Counted from the stretch's first letter, positions 1 through 8,209 are shown. The stretch is DNA of 64,000 nt from Parabacteroides gordonii MS-1 = DSM 23371 (GCF_000969825.1 NZ_KQ033920.1:857672-921671); one strand, 5' to 3'. The notes: generated by a model not told the origin, from the sequence alone. A program made the numbers and translations.

Positions 1-526
1 CAGGGATATTATTGATTATGGATGCATCTATGGATAATTTTTGGACGGCTTCCAGTGTGTTGCCTGTTCCCAGACGTGGGCTTGTATTACCGTCACCCCA
101 AGCTACAATTACCAGCTGGCAGTCGGGATTTTCGACCAAAGAAAGGGTGATGGCGGAACCTGTAGCCTGTTGCATAACTGCGCTTGGCATTCCACCAATG
201 CGTTTGCCGGATTGATCGTATTGCTGTATTTCCAGATTATAGAGTAGATCCGGTTTTACCGAAACATCGCCTTTAGTCATAGCATTAGGTTGTAGCTCGT
301 AACTGAATGCTCCTTTCCCGGTTGATGTGCCGGATTTAGTGGCAACGGTATAGCCGTCTGCTTCATCTGCAAATCCGATATGGAGAGATACTTCGACAGT
401 CTTTCCCTCCGATGGATTCACCGCCGGATTATCGATTTTGTCCTCGCAACTTATGTTCATTAATACCAGTGTTAAAAGTGCCATAATGACTCCTTTCGTT
501 TCTAAGTTTCGTCCTATACTCACCAT
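1..526 (-). CDS. Fimbrillin-like surface lipoprotein, 5' part only
   Basis: Open frame from an ATG at 524-526 running off the left edge, so only about 175 N-terminal residues are seen. The N-terminus (MVSIGRNLETKGVIM) leads into a hydrophobic stretch ending in a lipobox-like NISC, so export as a lipoprotein is inferred. The first ~45 residues nearly match the protein encoded at 2951-5344 (shared CEDKIDNPAVNPSEGK), after which the two diverge while keeping the overall Mfa-like/fimbrillin pattern (YNLEI, SDCQL-like blocks). Such proteins are fimbrial subunits or surface lipoproteins in Bacteroidales. The gene lies about 50 bp from an invertible promoter segment that currently points away from it. 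Exact function is unknown. Confidence 0.8.
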   Translation of the reverse strand, partial: MVSIGRNLETKGVIMALLTLVLMNISCEDKIDNPAVNPSEGKTVEVSLHIGFADEADGYTVATKSGTSTGKGAFSYELQPNAMTKGDVSVKPDLLYNLEIQQYDQSGKRIGGMPSAVMQQATGSAITLSLVENPDCQLVIVAWGDGNTSPRLGTGNTLEAVQKLSIDASIINNIP

Positions 527-577
527 CCTTTTATCATTTTTTCACTACTACATTTATGTTAAAACCAACTTCGACTT

Positions 578-606
578 GTGTCTCTTTCTTATGTAGAAAG
601 AGACAC
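578..606 (+). repeat. Left inverted repeat of invertible segment 1
   Basis: 29 bp recombination-site-like repeat with core TATGT. It is the exact reverse complement of 805-833 and matches 5396-5424 except for the last base. Confidence 0.85.
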
Positions 607-736
607 GGGACTGACGGTTTTTGTTAATCGCTGTTTTACAACGACTTAATGCAGTAATATTCCAATGATCGCTTACGCTTCAAAAGATGGCGTAATTTTA
701 ATATTACTAATTTGTAGCCAAATTAGGCCACGTTTC

Positions 737-767
737 TTGCTCTACTCGTTAAAAGTTGCTACTTTAG
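737..767 (+). promoter_or_regulatory. Bacteroidetes promoter inside invertible segment 1
   Basis: -33 element TTG at 737-739, 20 bp spacer, -7 element TACTTTAG at 760-767 (consensus TAnnTTTG, one mismatch). The same promoter with the same spacing is found in segment 2 at 5556-5586. Confidence 0.65.
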
Positions 768-804
768 CCCCCGATAACGGATAATAATCAATCATTTTGA
801 TAGT

Positions 805-833
805 GTGTCTCTTTCTACATAAGAAAGAGACAC
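805..833 (-). repeat. Right inverted repeat of invertible segment 1
   Basis: 29 bp repeat with core ACATA on the plus strand, the exact reverse complement of 578-606 and identical to 5624-5652. Confidence 0.85.
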
Positions 834-1003
834 TTTCTTTTTTTATCACCTCTTGATTGTCATTTCCTATGTTTATTTTCTTCATTTCCATTTTTATTCT
901 TTTTTCGTGCTTGTCTCTTTACTTTTTTACGCACATTAACAATTACATTCAGACACACAAAAAGCTGCGCAACACCCGGCAGGATGCTGCGTAACTATTG
1001 AGT

Positions 1004-1027
1004 GCATCTGGCTTGTTTAACAGATGC
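1004..1027 (-). terminator. Hairpin downstream of ATPase gene, copy 1
   Basis: Inverted repeat GCATCTG/CAGATGC (1004-1010, 1021-1027), about 23 bp past the stop of the ATPase gene read leftward. The same arms recur at 5822-5846 behind the KilA-N gene. There is no strong T-tract, so termination is only inferred. Next to it (about 964-999) is a conserved sequence with a repeated GCTGCG(C/T)AAC word, also present at 5780-5815. Confidence 0.4.
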
Positions 1028-1049
1028 GATTGAAAGGAAATGTGTTGAT

Positions 1050-2729
1050 TTATTCGGCTGTCTTCACCCAGACACGTTTACCGTCGAAGGTGATGGCCAT
1101 TTTCAGGATATCAGTGAAACCATCTTTACGGAGGATAGAATCGTATTTCTTATCTTCTATTTGTTGCAAGGCGGAATTTAAGGCCTTTTCCACCGTTTCT
1201 GTTTTACGAAGCCGTTTCAGTTCCATGATTACTGCCTGGCCTTTTCCACCTTTGGGACGCAAAAGAATATCGTAGCGGCCAAAGCCGGATTCGCGGTTAC
1301 TGCTTACCTCATAGTCAGACATGCTGGCCAGCAATCCCAACAGGAATGCCTGATAAACCTTTTCCGGGTCACGACCGTTGGTGTCGTAATAGGATAAAGT
1401 ATGGATCACAAAGTCGTTCAGTATCTCTTCAAAATAATCTATATCTCCGGCACGCAAGGCTTGCAACATGATCTCCAAACGGTCGTTCTTTACAGGACCT
1501 CCATCTATCCAACTCTGAATAATCGTGCGAAATACAGTCTTAACTTCGCGGTTAGGCACCTGCAACGTATATTCAATCAAATCTTCCGGAGTTAATACCG
1601 GATTTGAAGCCTTCAGGTATCCGCTAAACAACATAAACGACCAGATATTGGTCGGCTTTGCCAGTAAATCAGGAAACGCCAGTTTATCATTTATCACACT
1701 GCGAACAGGCTCACCTTGTATCAGAGCTTCCACTCCTGTACGTATCTGCGAAGGACCGTCGGCTAGCAAATGGCGTAGCAGTACATCGGAACCTGTGTTC
1801 ACCCAGTAAGGAGCAAAAACGCCATTATACATTATATAATTAAGTACAGACCAAGGATTATACATTACTTCGCCGCCAAACAGATAACCATCATACCAGG
1901 TCTTTACATCTTCCTTATGCTCTCCCTGGGAATAATCGTCTAGAAGCCGGTCTGTTTCTTCTTGCGTAAAACCGAAAGCACTACAAATGGGCTGATCAAG
2001 TAGCGTAAATACAGCTATATTATTTAATCCGCTGAAAATAGACTCCTTGCTCACCCGCAAAATGCCAGTAATAACGCCACGGAATATGTCCGTATTGTCC
2101 TTGAAGACCTGACTCATAAAGTTACGCATGAAACCGATCATCTTGTCATAATAACCATTATCAAAGGCTACATGGATCGGGGTATCGTACTCGTCAAGCA
2201 AAACCAATGGCGGCATGCCCCAGTAAGAGGTAAGTAAATCAGACAATAGACGGAGCGCCCCCTCTAGCTGTTCAGATGTGGCACGCCCTTCGTAAATCGC
2301 ATGAAACCACGGACGATATACTTCTTTCAATTGAGGATCAGACAATAAGTAGTCATGTCGGATAAATTCTCTTTGAAGTTCTTCCCCGATTTTAGTCTGG
2401 ACACTTTCGAACGTATCCGCCTTGCAGTCTTTCAACGTTATCAGTATCACCGGATACTTTCCCTGATATTTATCAAAGTCTTTCCAATTTTCGATACTTT
2501 TACCTGCAAACAGCGGACGGTATACATTCCCTTCCGTCTTCTCAAAGAAATACCGCAAGCCAGACAGATTCAGCGTCTTACCGAAACGGCGCGGACGCGG
2601 AAGCAGCGTTATTTTACTTCCTTCCTCTATCACCTGACGGATAAAGTCTGTCTTATCCACATAATAATAATCTTCGTCTATCAACTCTTTATAATCGCTG
2701 ATGCCTACCGGTAACTTTTTCCTGTCCAT
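1050..2729 (-). CDS. AAA-ATPase-like protein with C-terminal PD-(D/E)XK nuclease domain, copy 1
   Basis: 559 residues. The N-terminal AAA-ATPase_like domain has a P-loop (RPRRFGKTL, ~45-53) and Walker B (LVLLDEYD, ~175-182). The C-terminal PDDEXK_9/DUF1703-type domain has the nuclease core GRYDIL...ELK (D~487, E~503, K~505). The family is common in many near-identical copies in Bacteroides and Parabacteroides, with no established cellular role. It is very similar to 6533-8209, differing mainly at residues ~110-160. A TATATTTG -7 box lies at 2754-2761. It is read toward the invertible segment and lipoprotein gene downstream, separated by a hairpin. Nuclease activity is inferred from motifs. 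Confidence 0.85.
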   Translation of the reverse strand: MDRKKLPVGISDYKELIDEDYYYVDKTDFIRQVIEEGSKITLLPRPRRFGKTLNLSGLRYFFEKTEGNVYRPLFAGKSIENWKDFDKYQGKYPVILITLKDCKADTFESVQTKIGEELQREFIRHDYLLSDPQLKEVYRPWFHAIYEGRATSEQLEGALRLLSDLLTSYWGMPPLVLLDEYDTPIHVAFDNGYYDKMIGFMRNFMSQVFKDNTDIFRGVITGILRVSKESIFSGLNNIAVFTLLDQPICSAFGFTQEETDRLLDDYSQGEHKEDVKTWYDGYLFGGEVMYNPWSVLNYIMYNGVFAPYWVNTGSDVLLRHLLADGPSQIRTGVEALIQGEPVRSVINDKLAFPDLLAKPTNIWSFMLFSGYLKASNPVLTPEDLIEYTLQVPNREVKTVFRTIIQSWIDGGPVKNDRLEIMLQALRAGDIDYFEEILNDFVIHTLSYYDTNGRDPEKVYQAFLLGLLASMSDYEVSSNRESGFGRYDILLRPKGGKGQAVIMELKRLRKTETVEKALNSALQQIEDKKYDSILRKDGFTDILKMAITFDGKRVWVKTAE

Positions 2730-2753
2730 ATGTCACTGTTTTTATCGTGCATA

Positions 2754-2761
2754 CAAATATA
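2754..2761 (-). promoter_or_regulatory. -7 box upstream of ATPase copy 1
   Basis: TATATTTG on the minus strand matches TAnnTTTG, about 25 bp before the ATG at 2729. The same octamer is at the same distance in front of the second copy (8236-8243). No clear -33 element at the ideal spacing. Confidence 0.4.
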
Positions 2762-2950
2762 GGAATTATTATGACAGGCACATTCAACTATTATTCATTT
2801 CCTATTATTCATTTCCTATCAATCTCATCATGTCAAAGAACTCGTTTTCCCCGATTGCTGGCAGGTTCGGGAAAGAACCTTCATATTACTACTCCACCAT
2901 CCCTCTCAAAGGGGAGAAATAGTGTTCAAAACGGACACACCTCAAAGGTG

Positions 2951-5344
2951 CTATTTTTGTATACAGCGAAACGGTGCCGGATCGCTCATTGTTGCACCTG
3001 GTACTAATTCAAAACTACCCGAATAAAATCTGAGGTAATAATAAGCATAATTGTTGGTGCCTGTCGTACTGGTTCCTATATATCCTGTTGAGCTACTCTT
3101 TAAATTACCTGTGTTGCCAGCCCTGTTTCCAGCTACAGGGAACCAAGCTGAATTGTGAATAGTAATAGGGTTGGGTTCAGTTGTTCCTCCTGATATATTA
3201 TACAAACGTCCAGCTACATTTACTTCTTTTTGATGCCAAAAGGTATTCTCTGCATTCAATCCGGTAAAAGCATCCTTTGGTGCAATCTTCCAACCTGCAG
3301 GACAAGGGTCATAAAGAGTTTTCAACTCATCGTATAAGTTTACATGTTTCTGTCCACTTGGATTGTTATCATACCATGATCCGGTGCTTATAATAATCTC
3401 ATTTGGGTGTTGTATGGTGTATTGCATCATATTTCCGTTTACCATCAGATTATTGCTACATGTTGTTCTGGGTAAACTCAGGGAATACCCTTCTCCGTTA
3501 TAAATTATATCTATTTCATTTGTTGTTCCGTCCACTATACCAAAAAACGGATCTTTACGCCCCCAGAAATACTGGAAGCCGGCTCGTTTAAAAAAATCTA
3601 TCGACGAGACTTCCGTACCAGGATAATCTCCGGCAGTAGCCCCCAGATTGCGATCCATAATTACTTTACTGCTATAAGCTCCTTTATTAAAAGCGTCATT
3701 GTTATATTGGTGTACACTCCCTTTAAGGGTTGATTTTTGTGCCTGTTCATATGTTACAGAGGGAGAAATGCCTTGAGGCACATAATTAGTTATCCAAAGA
3801 TGCCAACTCCAGACAATTATATCTTCATGATAAGCCGCTATTACCGCGTTGCCACCACTGGTAACAGGCACTTTTACGTGAATACGAGCTTTCTTCAAAT
3901 CGCCTCCATCACTGAGATTTACCTGATTCGAATGATTATTTTCATCAATAGAGTAACCCATTACGAGTTCTCCCGTAGTTCCGTTATCTTTCGTTTGCCA
4001 AACTATTTTAACTTGGGTGATTTTTTTATCGTCCTTAAGAGTTGTTCCATCCGTTAGATGTGAATTCCAACCGCTTAAGTCGTTTCTGTAACCATCTTTT
4101 ACAGCATCATGCTTAAAAGGGTTGAAACAGATATTCGTACCGGGTTGCATCATGAAGCAATTGGAGGTAGTTTGGACGTTAGTGCTTATCACCGGAGACA
4201 AATCTTGTAGTTGAATACGCTGGTCGGAGGTGTAATGATCTGTGTTGAGATTGATCGTCCAATGATAATTAGTGTTTTCAAACAGATTGAAATCGTTTGT
4301 CGTATTACCTCCCAGGTAGGCACGGTAAAGTAATCGTTCATTTTTTGTGGTACTATTTACCACAAATTCCACATAAGTAGCTGCCGAATGAGCGTAATTC
4401 TTATTACGATAGGTAGGATAGGTTACGTCGTTGCGAGTGCCACGGACGTTGGCGGGCATCCAGAAGGTTTGAGATCCATTTGCATTGGTCAATTTGTCTC
4501 CTGTCAAGCGGAAACCATCAACAAACTCGCTTATGCTGGTTGGATACATTTCGCCAAATGTAGGATCATTCTCTGTTTCAGGCAGGATACGGTAGTCCTT
4601 CGGTACCTGCATCAGGCGGACTTCAGAAAGGGTATAGCCTTTTTTCATTTCTTCGCTAAACGTCCAGTCAATCGTTACCCCCACGGCCAGACGTTTGAGC
4701 AGCAGGCGGACATCGGTACCTTCGGGACTGACCAGTTTGCCACTTTCTATTTTAACATGGGGCAGAAAAAGCAGATAAGGCATATTATTGATATTGGTTC
4801 CATCAGTAGCGCTGATGGCTTTGATTGTTGTTGCATTAGCTATGATTTTCCGAACTTCGGATAAGGATTTATTAGCCAAAGAAGCCACTGCCGGAACTGA
4901 GCTACGGGCTATGATAAGGAGTTGGCAATCACTACTGTTGGTTAAAGAGGCAATAGTAGTTCCGGGGGCTTGGCTTGCAATATTAGAAGAAGAGGCTAAA
5001 TGCCCTCCTGCTGAGTTGTATTGATGAATTTCCAGATTATAGAATTTATCGGGATGGACAGCCGTAATCCCTGCCCGTGTTTGTGATGCAGGAACGAGTT
5101 GCATATCGAAGGGGGCTTGTTCGTTGCCTGCGCCATTGTTTGTGGTTTTGGTGCCGGCAGAGAGCGTGGCTCCGTCTACCTCGTCTGCAAAGCCGATGTT
5201 AAGCGCTACTTCCACCTTCTTTCCTTCCGACGGATTCACTGCCGGATTATCGATTTTGTCCTCGCAACCTATGTTCATTAATACCAGTGTTAGAAGTGCC
5301 ATAATGACTCCTTTCGTTTTTATGTTTCGTCCTATCCTCGCCAT
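2951..5344 (-). CDS. Fimbrillin-like lipoprotein with C-terminal FISUMP-type domain
   Basis: 797 residues. The N-terminal signal (GVIMALLTLVLMNIGC) ends in a lipobox-like cysteine. Residues ~30-370 resemble the Mfa-like/fimbrillin fold of Bacteroidales fimbrial proteins. The C-terminal third carries hallmarks of the Fibrobacter-succinogenes major paralogous domain: MDRNLGAT, FFKRAGFQYFWGRKDPF, LYDPCPAGWK and the terminal PFRCIQK. It is therefore probably an outer-membrane surface lipoprotein. Its first ~45 residues nearly match the gene at 1-526. The start ATG is 52 bp from an invertible promoter segment pointing away from it, so phase-variable and currently silent expression is inferred. Ligand unknown. 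Confidence 0.8.
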   Translation of the reverse strand: MARIGRNIKTKGVIMALLTLVLMNIGCEDKIDNPAVNPSEGKKVEVALNIGFADEVDGATLSAGTKTTNNGAGNEQAPFDMQLVPASQTRAGITAVHPDKFYNLEIHQYNSAGGHLASSSNIASQAPGTTIASLTNSSDCQLLIIARSSVPAVASLANKSLSEVRKIIANATTIKAISATDGTNINNMPYLLFLPHVKIESGKLVSPEGTDVRLLLKRLAVGVTIDWTFSEEMKKGYTLSEVRLMQVPKDYRILPETENDPTFGEMYPTSISEFVDGFRLTGDKLTNANGSQTFWMPANVRGTRNDVTYPTYRNKNYAHSAATYVEFVVNSTTKNERLLYRAYLGGNTTNDFNLFENTNYHWTINLNTDHYTSDQRIQLQDLSPVISTNVQTTSNCFMMQPGTNICFNPFKHDAVKDGYRNDLSGWNSHLTDGTTLKDDKKITQVKIVWQTKDNGTTGELVMGYSIDENNHSNQVNLSDGGDLKKARIHVKVPVTSGGNAVIAAYHEDIIVWSWHLWITNYVPQGISPSVTYEQAQKSTLKGSVHQYNNDAFNKGAYSSKVIMDRNLGATAGDYPGTEVSSIDFFKRAGFQYFWGRKDPFFGIVDGTTNEIDIIYNGEGYSLSLPRTTCSNNLMVNGNMMQYTIQHPNEIIISTGSWYDNNPSGQKHVNLYDELKTLYDPCPAGWKIAPKDAFTGLNAENTFWHQKEVNVAGRLYNISGGTTEPNPITIHNSAWFPVAGNRAGNTGNLKSSSTGYIGTSTTGTNNYAYYYLRFYSGSFELVPGATMSDPAPFRCIQK

Positions 5345-5395
5345 CCTTTTATCATTTTTTTACTACTACATTTATGTTAAAACCAATCTTTTCGG

Positions 5396-5424
5396 GTGTC
5401 TCTTTCTTATGTAGAAAGAGACAT
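5396..5424 (+). repeat. Left inverted repeat of invertible segment 2
   Basis: 29 bp site with core TATGT, differing from 578-606 only in its final base. Inverted partner at 5624-5652. Confidence 0.8.
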
Positions 5425-5555
5425 GGGACTGACGGCTTCTTGTTAACCGCTGTATAACAGTTATTTAACGCAGTAATATTTCAATGATCGCTTACGCTTC
5501 AAAAGATGGCGTAATTTTAATATTATTAATTTGTAGCCAAATTAAGCCACATTTC

Positions 5556-5586
5556 TTGCTCTACTCGTTAAAAGTTGCTACTTTAG
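5556..5586 (+). promoter_or_regulatory. Bacteroidetes promoter inside invertible segment 2
   Basis: TTG at 5556-5558, 20 bp spacer, TACTTTAG at 5579-5586. In this orientation it reads toward the 3' end of the KilA-N gene, i.e. antisense to it. Confidence 0.65.
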
Positions 5587-5623
5587 CACCCGATAACGGA
5601 TAAAAATCAATCATTTTGATAGT

Positions 5624-5652
5624 GTGTCTCTTTCTACATAAGAAAGAGACAC
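5624..5652 (-). repeat. Right inverted repeat of invertible segment 2
   Basis: 29 bp site with core ACATA on the plus strand, identical to 805-833. Confidence 0.8.
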
Positions 5653-5821
5653 TTTCTTTTTTTATCAACTCTTGATTGTCATTTACTATGTTTATTTTCT
5701 TCATATCCATTTTTATTGCATTTTCGTGCTTGTCTCTTTACTTTTTTACGCACATTAACAATTACATTCAGACACACAAAAAGCTGCGCAACACCCGGCA
5801 GGATGCTGCGTAACTATTAGG

Positions 5822-5846
5822 TGCATCTGCTATTTTTTACAGATGC
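5822..5846 (-). terminator. Hairpin downstream of KilA-N gene
   Basis: Inverted repeat GCATCTG (5822-5828) / CAGATGC (5840-5846), about 20 bp after the KilA-N stop read leftward. It corresponds to the hairpin at 1004-1027. Termination is inferred. Confidence 0.4.
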
Positions 5847-5867
5847 GATTGATAAGGGAAAAGATTT

Positions 5868-6536
5868 TTATTTCAGGAGTTGTCGGTTGCCGGTATCCTC
5901 CAGGATTCTCATTTGCGAAATGGCTATTTGGTTCAACTTCAAAAGACGCTCTTTTTGAGTCAGGCCTTCGTCAATGAATACAGCATTCAGATTTTCCATA
6001 TTCGACAAACAGATCAGTTCGTTGATGGATGCGTAATCACGGATATTTCCTTTCAGGTCGGGATGTTGTTCGCGCCATTCTTTGGCTGTCAGACCAAACA
6101 TGGCAACATTAAGTACATCGGCTTCACTGGCATATATAACGGATGCTTGCGCCATCGTTAATTCAGGCGGAACCAGATTCTGCTTAACGGCATCGGTATG
6201 TATATGGTAGTTGATCTTTGAAAGTTCCCGCTTGGCACTCCAACCGAGTTGAGCTTGTTCCTGGGCTTTGAGGCGTTGGAATTCTTTGATAAAGTAAAGC
6301 TCAAATTCCACAGAAATCCAACTTGCAAACTTGAATGCAATGTCTTTATGTGCAAATGTTCCACCATAACGACCTGATTTAGAAACAAGTCCGATGGCAT
6401 TTGTTGATTCAATCCATTTTGAAGGAGAAATAGTAAAAGCATTTAATCCGGCTTCTTTTCTAAACCCCTCGAATTCGAGGGGTTTAAAATGAGGATTATA
6501 CAATGTTTCCCATAAACCTAAATACTCGATAGTCAT
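5868..6536 (-). CDS. KilA-N domain protein, N-terminally shortened
   Basis: 222 residues. The central block WIESTNAIGLVSKSGRYGG-TFAHKDIAFKFASW is the conserved core of KilA-N, a DNA-binding domain frequent in phages and bacterial accessory regions. Known family members carry roughly 60 more residues before the GLWETLYNPHF motif. Here the protein starts at MTIEYLGLWE, so the domain's N-terminal part is missing. The ATG overlaps the ATPase stop (ATGA, 6533-6536), implying translational coupling. A 26 bp perfect palindrome lies within the gene at 6461-6486. Role unknown; the arrangement suggests that the ATPase gene recombined into an older KilA-N gene. Confidence 0.75.
   Translation of the reverse strand: MTIEYLGLWETLYNPHFKPLEFEGFRKEAGLNAFTISPSKWIESTNAIGLVSKSGRYGGTFAHKDIAFKFASWISVEFELYFIKEFQRLKAQEQAQLGWSAKRELSKINYHIHTDAVKQNLVPPELTMAQASVIYASEADVLNVAMFGLTAKEWREQHPDLKGNIRDYASINELICLSNMENLNAVFIDEGLTQKERLLKLNQIAISQMRILEDTGNRQLLK
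6461..6486. repeat. 26 bp perfect palindrome inside the KilA-N gene
   Basis: Two 13 bp arms meet at the GAATTC centre (6473/6474) with no loop. It encodes the KPLEFEGF part of the protein, which is normal family sequence, so it is not an obvious insertion. Confidence 0.8.
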
Positions 6537-8209
6537 TCGGCTATCTTCACCCAGACCTGCTTTCCGTCGAAGGTGATAGCCATTTTCAGGATATCGGTGA
6601 AACCGTCCTTACGCAAAGTGGCATCGTAATGCTTATCGTCTATTTGCTGTAATGCAGAGTCAAGTGCTTTCTCGACCGTTTCCTTCTTACGCAAGCGTTT
6701 CAACTCCATGATGACGGCTTGTCCCTTGCCACCTTTGGGACGGAGCAGGATGTCATAACGACCAAAGCCGGATTCACGGTTACTGCTGACTTCATAATCA
6801 GCCATACTAGCCAGCAGTCCTAATAAAAATGCCTGGTATACCTTTTCCGGGTCACGCCCATTTGTATCGTAGTATGAAAATGTATTGATAATAAAGTCGT
6901 TCAAAAGTTCTTCGAAATACTCGACATCTCCTGCACGTAAAGCTTGGAGCATCAGCTCCAGACGATCGTTCTTAACCGGGCCTCCATCTATCCAGCTCTG
7001 GATGATGGTACGGTAGACGGTTTTCACTTCGCGGTTAGGTACCTGCAACTCGTATTCGATCAAATCTTCCGAGGTCAATACCGGATCGGAAGCCTTCAGA
7101 TAACCACTGAATAGCATAAATGACCAGATATTAACCGGATTAGCCAATAAATCGGGAAATGCCAACTTATCGTTTATTACGCTACGGATAGGTTCTCCTT
7201 GTATCAACGACTCAACCCCTGTGCGGATTTGTGAAGGGCCATCGGCCAGCAGGTGACGCAAAAGGACATCCGAACCAGTGTTTACCCAGTAGGGAGCCAA
7301 TACTCCACCTTTGCTTATGAAAGACAAGACAGACCAAGGATTATAGATTGTTTGCTCTCCAAATAAATAGCCGTCATACCATTGCTTAACCTCGTCCTTC
7401 AGATTACTCATTGAATAATCTTCGAGCATCCGGTCAGTTTCCTTCTGGGTAAAACCAAAGGAAGTGCACATCGGTTTCTCCAGGATGGTATCAACATCTA
7501 TATTATTCAGTCCACTGAAAATCGATTCTTTACTTACTCTTAAAATACCGGTAATGATACCACGGAAAATATCCGTATTGTCTTTAAATACCAGACTCAT
7601 AAAAGTACGCATAAAGCCAATCATCTTGTCATAATATCCTTTGTCGAAAGCCACATGGATTGGTGTATCATACTCGTCAAGTAAAACCAGAGGGGGCACT
7701 CCCCAATGAGTGGTTAGCAAATCGGATAATAAACGCAAGGAATTCTGTATGATAATGTCGTCTGCCTGCAACCGAAGCATCTTATCAAACCATTCCCGGT
7801 TGATTTCCGAAAGGGGGTCGTCAAGCAAATACCGGTGACGCGCAAACTCTTGTTGCATTTGTATTCCTATTTGAATGAGGGTTTCTTCAAATGTGTCTCC
7901 TTTGCAATCTTTCAACGTAATAAGTATCACCGGATATTTCCCCTGATATTTATCGAAGTCTTTCCAACTTTCAATGCTCTTTCCTTTGAACAACGGACGG
8001 TAAATATTCCCTTCCGTCTTCTCGAAGAAGTATCGGAGTGTAGAAAGATTCAACGTCTTACCGAAACGGCGTGGGCGCGGAAGCAGGGTGATCAAACTGC
8101 CCTCTTCTACTATCTGACGGATAAAATCGGTCTTATCCACATAATAATAATCCTCGCTGACCAACAGCTTGTAATCACTGATACCGATCGGTAATTTCTT
8201 TCTGTCCAT
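6533..8209 (-). CDS. AAA-ATPase-like protein with C-terminal PD-(D/E)XK nuclease domain, copy 2
   Basis: 558 residues, the paralogue of 1050-2729. P-loop RPRRFGKTL (~45-53), Walker B LVLLDEYD, and nuclease core GRYDIL...ELK near the C-terminus are all intact. Identity to copy 1 is very high except for residues ~105-160, where the two differ strongly. This patchwork fits gene conversion between copies. It is followed by the overlapping KilA-N gene. A TATATTTG -7 box lies at 8236-8243 and a 4 x 22 bp repeat array at 8371-8458. Biological role of the family is not established. Confidence 0.85.
   Translation of the reverse strand: MDRKKLPIGISDYKLLVSEDYYYVDKTDFIRQIVEEGSLITLLPRPRRFGKTLNLSTLRYFFEKTEGNIYRPLFKGKSIESWKDFDKYQGKYPVILITLKDCKGDTFEETLIQIGIQMQQEFARHRYLLDDPLSEINREWFDKMLRLQADDIIIQNSLRLLSDLLTTHWGVPPLVLLDEYDTPIHVAFDKGYYDKMIGFMRTFMSLVFKDNTDIFRGIITGILRVSKESIFSGLNNIDVDTILEKPMCTSFGFTQKETDRMLEDYSMSNLKDEVKQWYDGYLFGEQTIYNPWSVLSFISKGGVLAPYWVNTGSDVLLRHLLADGPSQIRTGVESLIQGEPIRSVINDKLAFPDLLANPVNIWSFMLFSGYLKASDPVLTSEDLIEYELQVPNREVKTVYRTIIQSWIDGGPVKNDRLELMLQALRAGDVEYFEELLNDFIINTFSYYDTNGRDPEKVYQAFLLGLLASMADYEVSSNRESGFGRYDILLRPKGGKGQAVIMELKRLRKKETVEKALDSALQQIDDKHYDATLRKDGFTDILKMAITFDGKQVWVKIAE

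Larger units (their letters stand above)
578..833. promoter_or_regulatory. Invertible promoter segment, copy 1 (OFF orientation)
   Basis: A segment bounded by 29 bp inverted repeats (578-606 and 805-833) that are exact reverse complements. Each repeat is 12 bp arms (GTGTCTCTTTCT / AGAAAGAGACAC) around a 5 bp asymmetric core (TATGT or ACATA), the layout of a tyrosine-recombinase crossover site. Inside is one Bacteroidetes promoter on the plus strand (TTG 737-739, 20 bp spacer, TACTTTAG 760-767). It points away from the lipoprotein gene starting at 526. Inversion would put the -7 box at about 644-651 facing that gene. No recombinase gene is in the window. Confidence 0.85.
5396..5652. promoter_or_regulatory. 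Invertible promoter segment, copy 2 (OFF orientation)
   Basis: Same design as copy 1: 29 bp inverted repeats at 5396-5424 (last base T instead of C) and 5624-5652, with a plus-strand promoter inside. The interior is about 90% like copy 1, including a CTAATTTG/CAAATTAG-type hairpin and a TTACGC...GCGTAA inverted repeat. The promoter points away from the lipoprotein gene starting at 5344. Inversion would put its -7 box near 5462-5469, about 118 bp from that ATG. Confidence 0.85.

Noticed and set aside
578-833. Insertion sequence with terminal inverted repeats
   Set aside because: Too short for a transposase, no target duplication, and it contains an outward promoter at a fixed distance from the gene start in both copies.
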